Shown: positions 62,124 through 64,000 of the stretch, piece by piece
How the letters are laid out: every line of letters begins with the position of its first letter
Numbering within the stretch: the stretch's first letter is position 1
DNA from: DATCLS01 sp036563805
Lineage (GTDB): Bacteria; Actinomycetota; Acidimicrobiia; Acidimicrobiales; VFJN01
Length of the DNA stretch: 64,000 bases
NCBI GenBank assembly: GCA_036563805.1
Contig: DATCLS010000093.1
Location: forward strand, 1-64,000
Reading direction: 5' to 3'
Translations under genes and position numbers: made by a program
Notes under the pieces: model-generated
Seen by the model: only the letters and a program-made list of their open reading frames with translations
What the model was told of the DNA's origin: nothing
Databases searched by the model: none

Positions 62124-64000
62124 ATGACCGTGCACCCCGACCTCGAGGCCGAGCGGGCCTACCTCACCCGCGCCTACGAGCACCTGGCCGCCATGCGGGC
62201 GCGGGCCCGCCAGGCCGCGGCGATAGCCGAGTCCGCCGCCCAGGCCGTCGACTCGGCCATCGCCCGGGCCCATCTCGAGCACCGGGTCCGCTCGCTCGAC
62301 GACGACGTGCCCGGCCTGGCCTTCGGGCGCCTCGACGACGAGGACGGGGCGCGGTGGTACGTGGGCCGGCGTCACGTCGAGGACGAGCGGGGCGAGCCGG
62401 TGGTGGTCGACTGGCGGGCGCCCGTCTCCACCCCCTTCTACCGGGCGACGGCCGCCGACCCGCTGGGGCTGCGCCGGCGCCGTCGATTCCTCATGACCGG
62501 CCGGCAGCTCGACGACCTGTTCGACGAGGTCTTCGACGACCCCGACAGCGTGGACGCCGCCCACCACGGCGGCATCCCCGACCCGTTGCTCGCCGAGCTG
62601 GAGCGGTCGCGGACAGGCGAGATGCGCGACATCGTCGCCACCATCGCCGCCGAGCAGGACGTGGTCATCCGGGCTCCGCTCGACACCTGCCTCGTCGTCC
62701 AGGGCGGGCCGGGCACCGGCAAGACCGCCGTCGGCCTGCACCGGGCGGCGTTCCTGCTGTTCGATCACCGCGAGGCGCTCGACCGGGAGGGGGTCCTCGT
62801 CGTCGGCCCCAACCCCCTGTTCCTCCGCTACATCGCCCAGGTGCTGCCGTCGCTGGGCGAGACCGCCGCCCGACAGACCACGGTCGAGCGCCTGGTGGGC
62901 GGGCGCGTCCGGGCCTTCGACACGCCCGAGGCGGCCCGCATCAAGGGCGACGCCCGCATGGCCACCGTGCTGGCCCGGGCCGCCCGCCAGCACCTGCGCC
63001 CGCCCGCCGACGACGTCGAGGTCGCCACGCCGTGGGGGGCCGTGCGCCTCCCCGCCGCCGCCGTGCGGGAGGTCGTGGACGAGGTCGCCGGCCGGGTCGA
63101 GCGGGGCGTGCCGTTCGCCACCGGCCGCTCGGCCTTCCGGACCCGGCTGCGGCGGCTCGCCCGCCTCGCCCACGAGGCCGCCCGGGGCGACGGCGCCGCC
63201 CCCGCCGACCAGTTCGAGGCCGCGTGGGCCGGCAACGCCGAGGCGAGCGCCCTGGCCGGGCGGATCTGGCCGTCGCTGTCGGCGCCCGCCCTGGTCAAGC
63301 GCGTGCTCACCAACCGGCGGGCGCTGGCCCGGGCCGCGGAGGGCGTCCTCGAGCCGGTGGAGCAGGCGGCGATCCTGCGCAAGGGCGGGCGACGGATCGA
63401 CGACGAGCCGTGGACCGTCGCCGAGCTCGTCCTGGTGGACGAGGCCGAGGCGCTGCTCAACGGGGTCCGGCGGACCTACGGCCACGTCGTCGTCGACGAG
63501 GCCCAGGACCTGTCGGCGATGGAGCTGCGGGCGGTGGCCCGGCGGTGTCCCAGCCGGTCGATGACCGTGCTCGGCGACCTGGCCCAGGCGACTGCGCCCG
63601 GTGCCCAGGCGGCGTGGGGCGACGTCGTGCGCCTGCTCGGCTCGCCGGACACCGCCCGGGTCGAGGAGCTCGAGCTCGGCTACCGGGTGCCGGCCCCGAT
63701 CATCGAGGTCGCCAACCGGCTGCTGCCCGCGGTGGCGCCGGGGGTGCGGCCGGCCCGCTCGGTGCGGCCCGACGGGCGGGCGCCCGTCGTGGTCGGGGTG
63801 GGGGAGGGCGGTGACCTGGCCGGCGAGGTCGCCGCCCGGGCCGTGGCCGCCGCCGCGGCGTGGACGTCGGTGGGCGTGGTCGTGCCCGAGCCGCTCGTGG
63901 GGGCGGTGGGCGACGCCCTGGCGGCGGTCGGCGCCGGCTTCGGCTCGTCCCGGCGCCCGGGCCGCTCGGACGCCATCACGCTGCTGGCCCCGCCCGAGGC
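62124..64000 (+). CDS. HelD/HelR-like superfamily 1 ATPase, 3' end cut by window
   Basis: The visible 625 codons encode a UvrD-like helicase-fold protein of the type that frees stalled RNA polymerase (HelD, or HelR in rifamycin-tolerant actinobacteria). A helical N-terminal arm (AYEHLAAMRARARQAAAIAE) is followed by GRRHVEDERGEPVVVDWRAP, typical of the family. Walker A QGGPGTGKTAVGLHRAAFLL lies near residue 194, Walker B VVVDEAQDLSAMELRAV near 455, and GDLAQATAPGA and ELGYRVPAPIIEVAN further on. The ATG follows GGGAGG. The gene continues beyond the window. HelD versus another UvrD-like ATPase is judged from the N-terminal arm and the D-W-R-A-P motif. Confidence 0.88.
   Translation, partial: MTVHPDLEAERAYLTRAYEHLAAMRARARQAAAIAESAAQAVDSAIARAHLEHRVRSLDDDVPGLAFGRLDDEDGARWYVGRRHVEDERGEPVVVDWRAPVSTPFYRATAADPLGLRRRRRFLMTGRQLDDLFDEVFDDPDSVDAAHHGGIPDPLLAELERSRTGEMRDIVATIAAEQDVVIRAPLDTCLVVQGGPGTGKTAVGLHRAAFLLFDHREALDREGVLVVGPNPLFLRYIAQVLPSLGETAARQTTVERLVGGRVRAFDTPEAARIKGDARMATVLARAARQHLRPPADDVEVATPWGAVRLPAAAVREVVDEVAGRVERGVPFATGRSAFRTRLRRLARLAHEAARGDGAAPADQFEAAWAGNAEASALAGRIWPSLSAPALVKRVLTNRRALARAAEGVLEPVEQAAILRKGGRRIDDEPWTVAELVLVDEAEALLNGVRRTYGHVVVDEAQDLSAMELRAVARRCPSRSMTVLGDLAQATAPGAQAAWGDVVRLLGSPDTARVEELELGYRVPAPIIEVANRLLPAVAPGVRPARSVRPDGRAPVVVGVGEGGDLAGEVAARAVAAAAAWTSVGVVVPEPLVGAVGDALAAVGAGFGSSRRPGRSDAITLLAPPE

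Overview
The window is about 64 kb of very GC-rich DNA (third codon positions almost all G or C). GTG and TTG starts are frequent, and neighbouring genes often overlap by four bases (ATGA or GTGA). It carries a nitroreductase-like enzyme of the type that uses cofactor F420, an MreBCD-PBP2-RodA cell-elongation cluster, an XRE/DUF397 regulator pair, a serine/threonine kinase and a secreted protein with G-Y-W...F-G-D-A repeats. Together these point to an actinobacterium, most likely class Acidimicrobiia (Iamia-like). The class is an inference from gene content; no rRNA gene is present. This looks like ordinary chromosome: there is no insertion sequence, phage, integrase or CRISPR array.

Layout. 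1-3.4 kb: the 3' part of mltG, then on the minus strand a DUF427 protein and an F420-type oxidoreductase. 3.6-3.8 kb: tRNA-Gly(TCC) and tRNA-Pro(TGG), minus strand. 3.9-9.1 kb: protein quality control and metabolism (tig-clpP-clpX, folC, ndk), ending at a strong hairpin. 9.3-10.8 kb: a small Cys/His-rich membrane protein divergent from an XRE/DUF5753 regulator and its DUF397 partner, with a perfect palindrome between them. 11-18.4 kb: mreB-mreC-mreD-mrdA-rodA, then a GT2 glycosyltransferase and a methyltransferase. 18.4-22.6 kb: two divergent GT-C-like membrane glycosyltransferases. 22.7-31.1 kb: the radical SAM/DUF2344 pair, RNase E/G, rplU-rpmA-obgE and proB. 31.3-36.7 kb: a hypothetical membrane protein, an SGNH-hydrolase/repeat protein, an FAD-linked oxidase, and divergent DUF3040 and TetR genes. 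36.8-45.5 kb: a kinase with a four-helix membrane tail, a YiaA/B protein with a structured leader, TrmH-PspA, and murJ with a coiled-coil membrane protein. 45.6-50.4 kb: a complete sugar-type ABC importer on the minus strand. 50.7-55.4 kb: a DUF308 protein, a cytochrome-b/lipoprotein pair, an ECF sigma/anti-sigma pair and proA. 55.4-64 kb: a 982-codon protein of unknown function, a stand-alone LigD-type polymerase, an MFS exporter divergent from a MarR regulator, and the 5' part of a HelD/HelR-like ATPase cut by the window end.

How the genes fit together. Most are housekeeping: cell wall (mltG, mrdA, rodA, murJ, mre genes), proteostasis (tig, clpP, clpX), ribosome biogenesis (rplU, rpmA, obgE, rne) and proline synthesis (proB and proA, 23 kb apart). 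The clearest new signal is regulatory. A TANNNT hexamer (usually TAGCCT, TAGACT or TAACCT) lies 6-11 bases before the start codon of many unrelated genes that lack a Shine-Dalgarno sequence. This suggests widespread leaderless transcription, and it also decides several start codons. Other signals not explained by genes are a perfect palindrome before the XRE gene, paired inverted repeats in the marR/MFS gap, a decamer repeated with 20-21 base spacing before proA, direct repeats before the SGNH gene, large hairpins before yiaA, a probable CTG start for trmH, and a 195-base convergent coding overlap.
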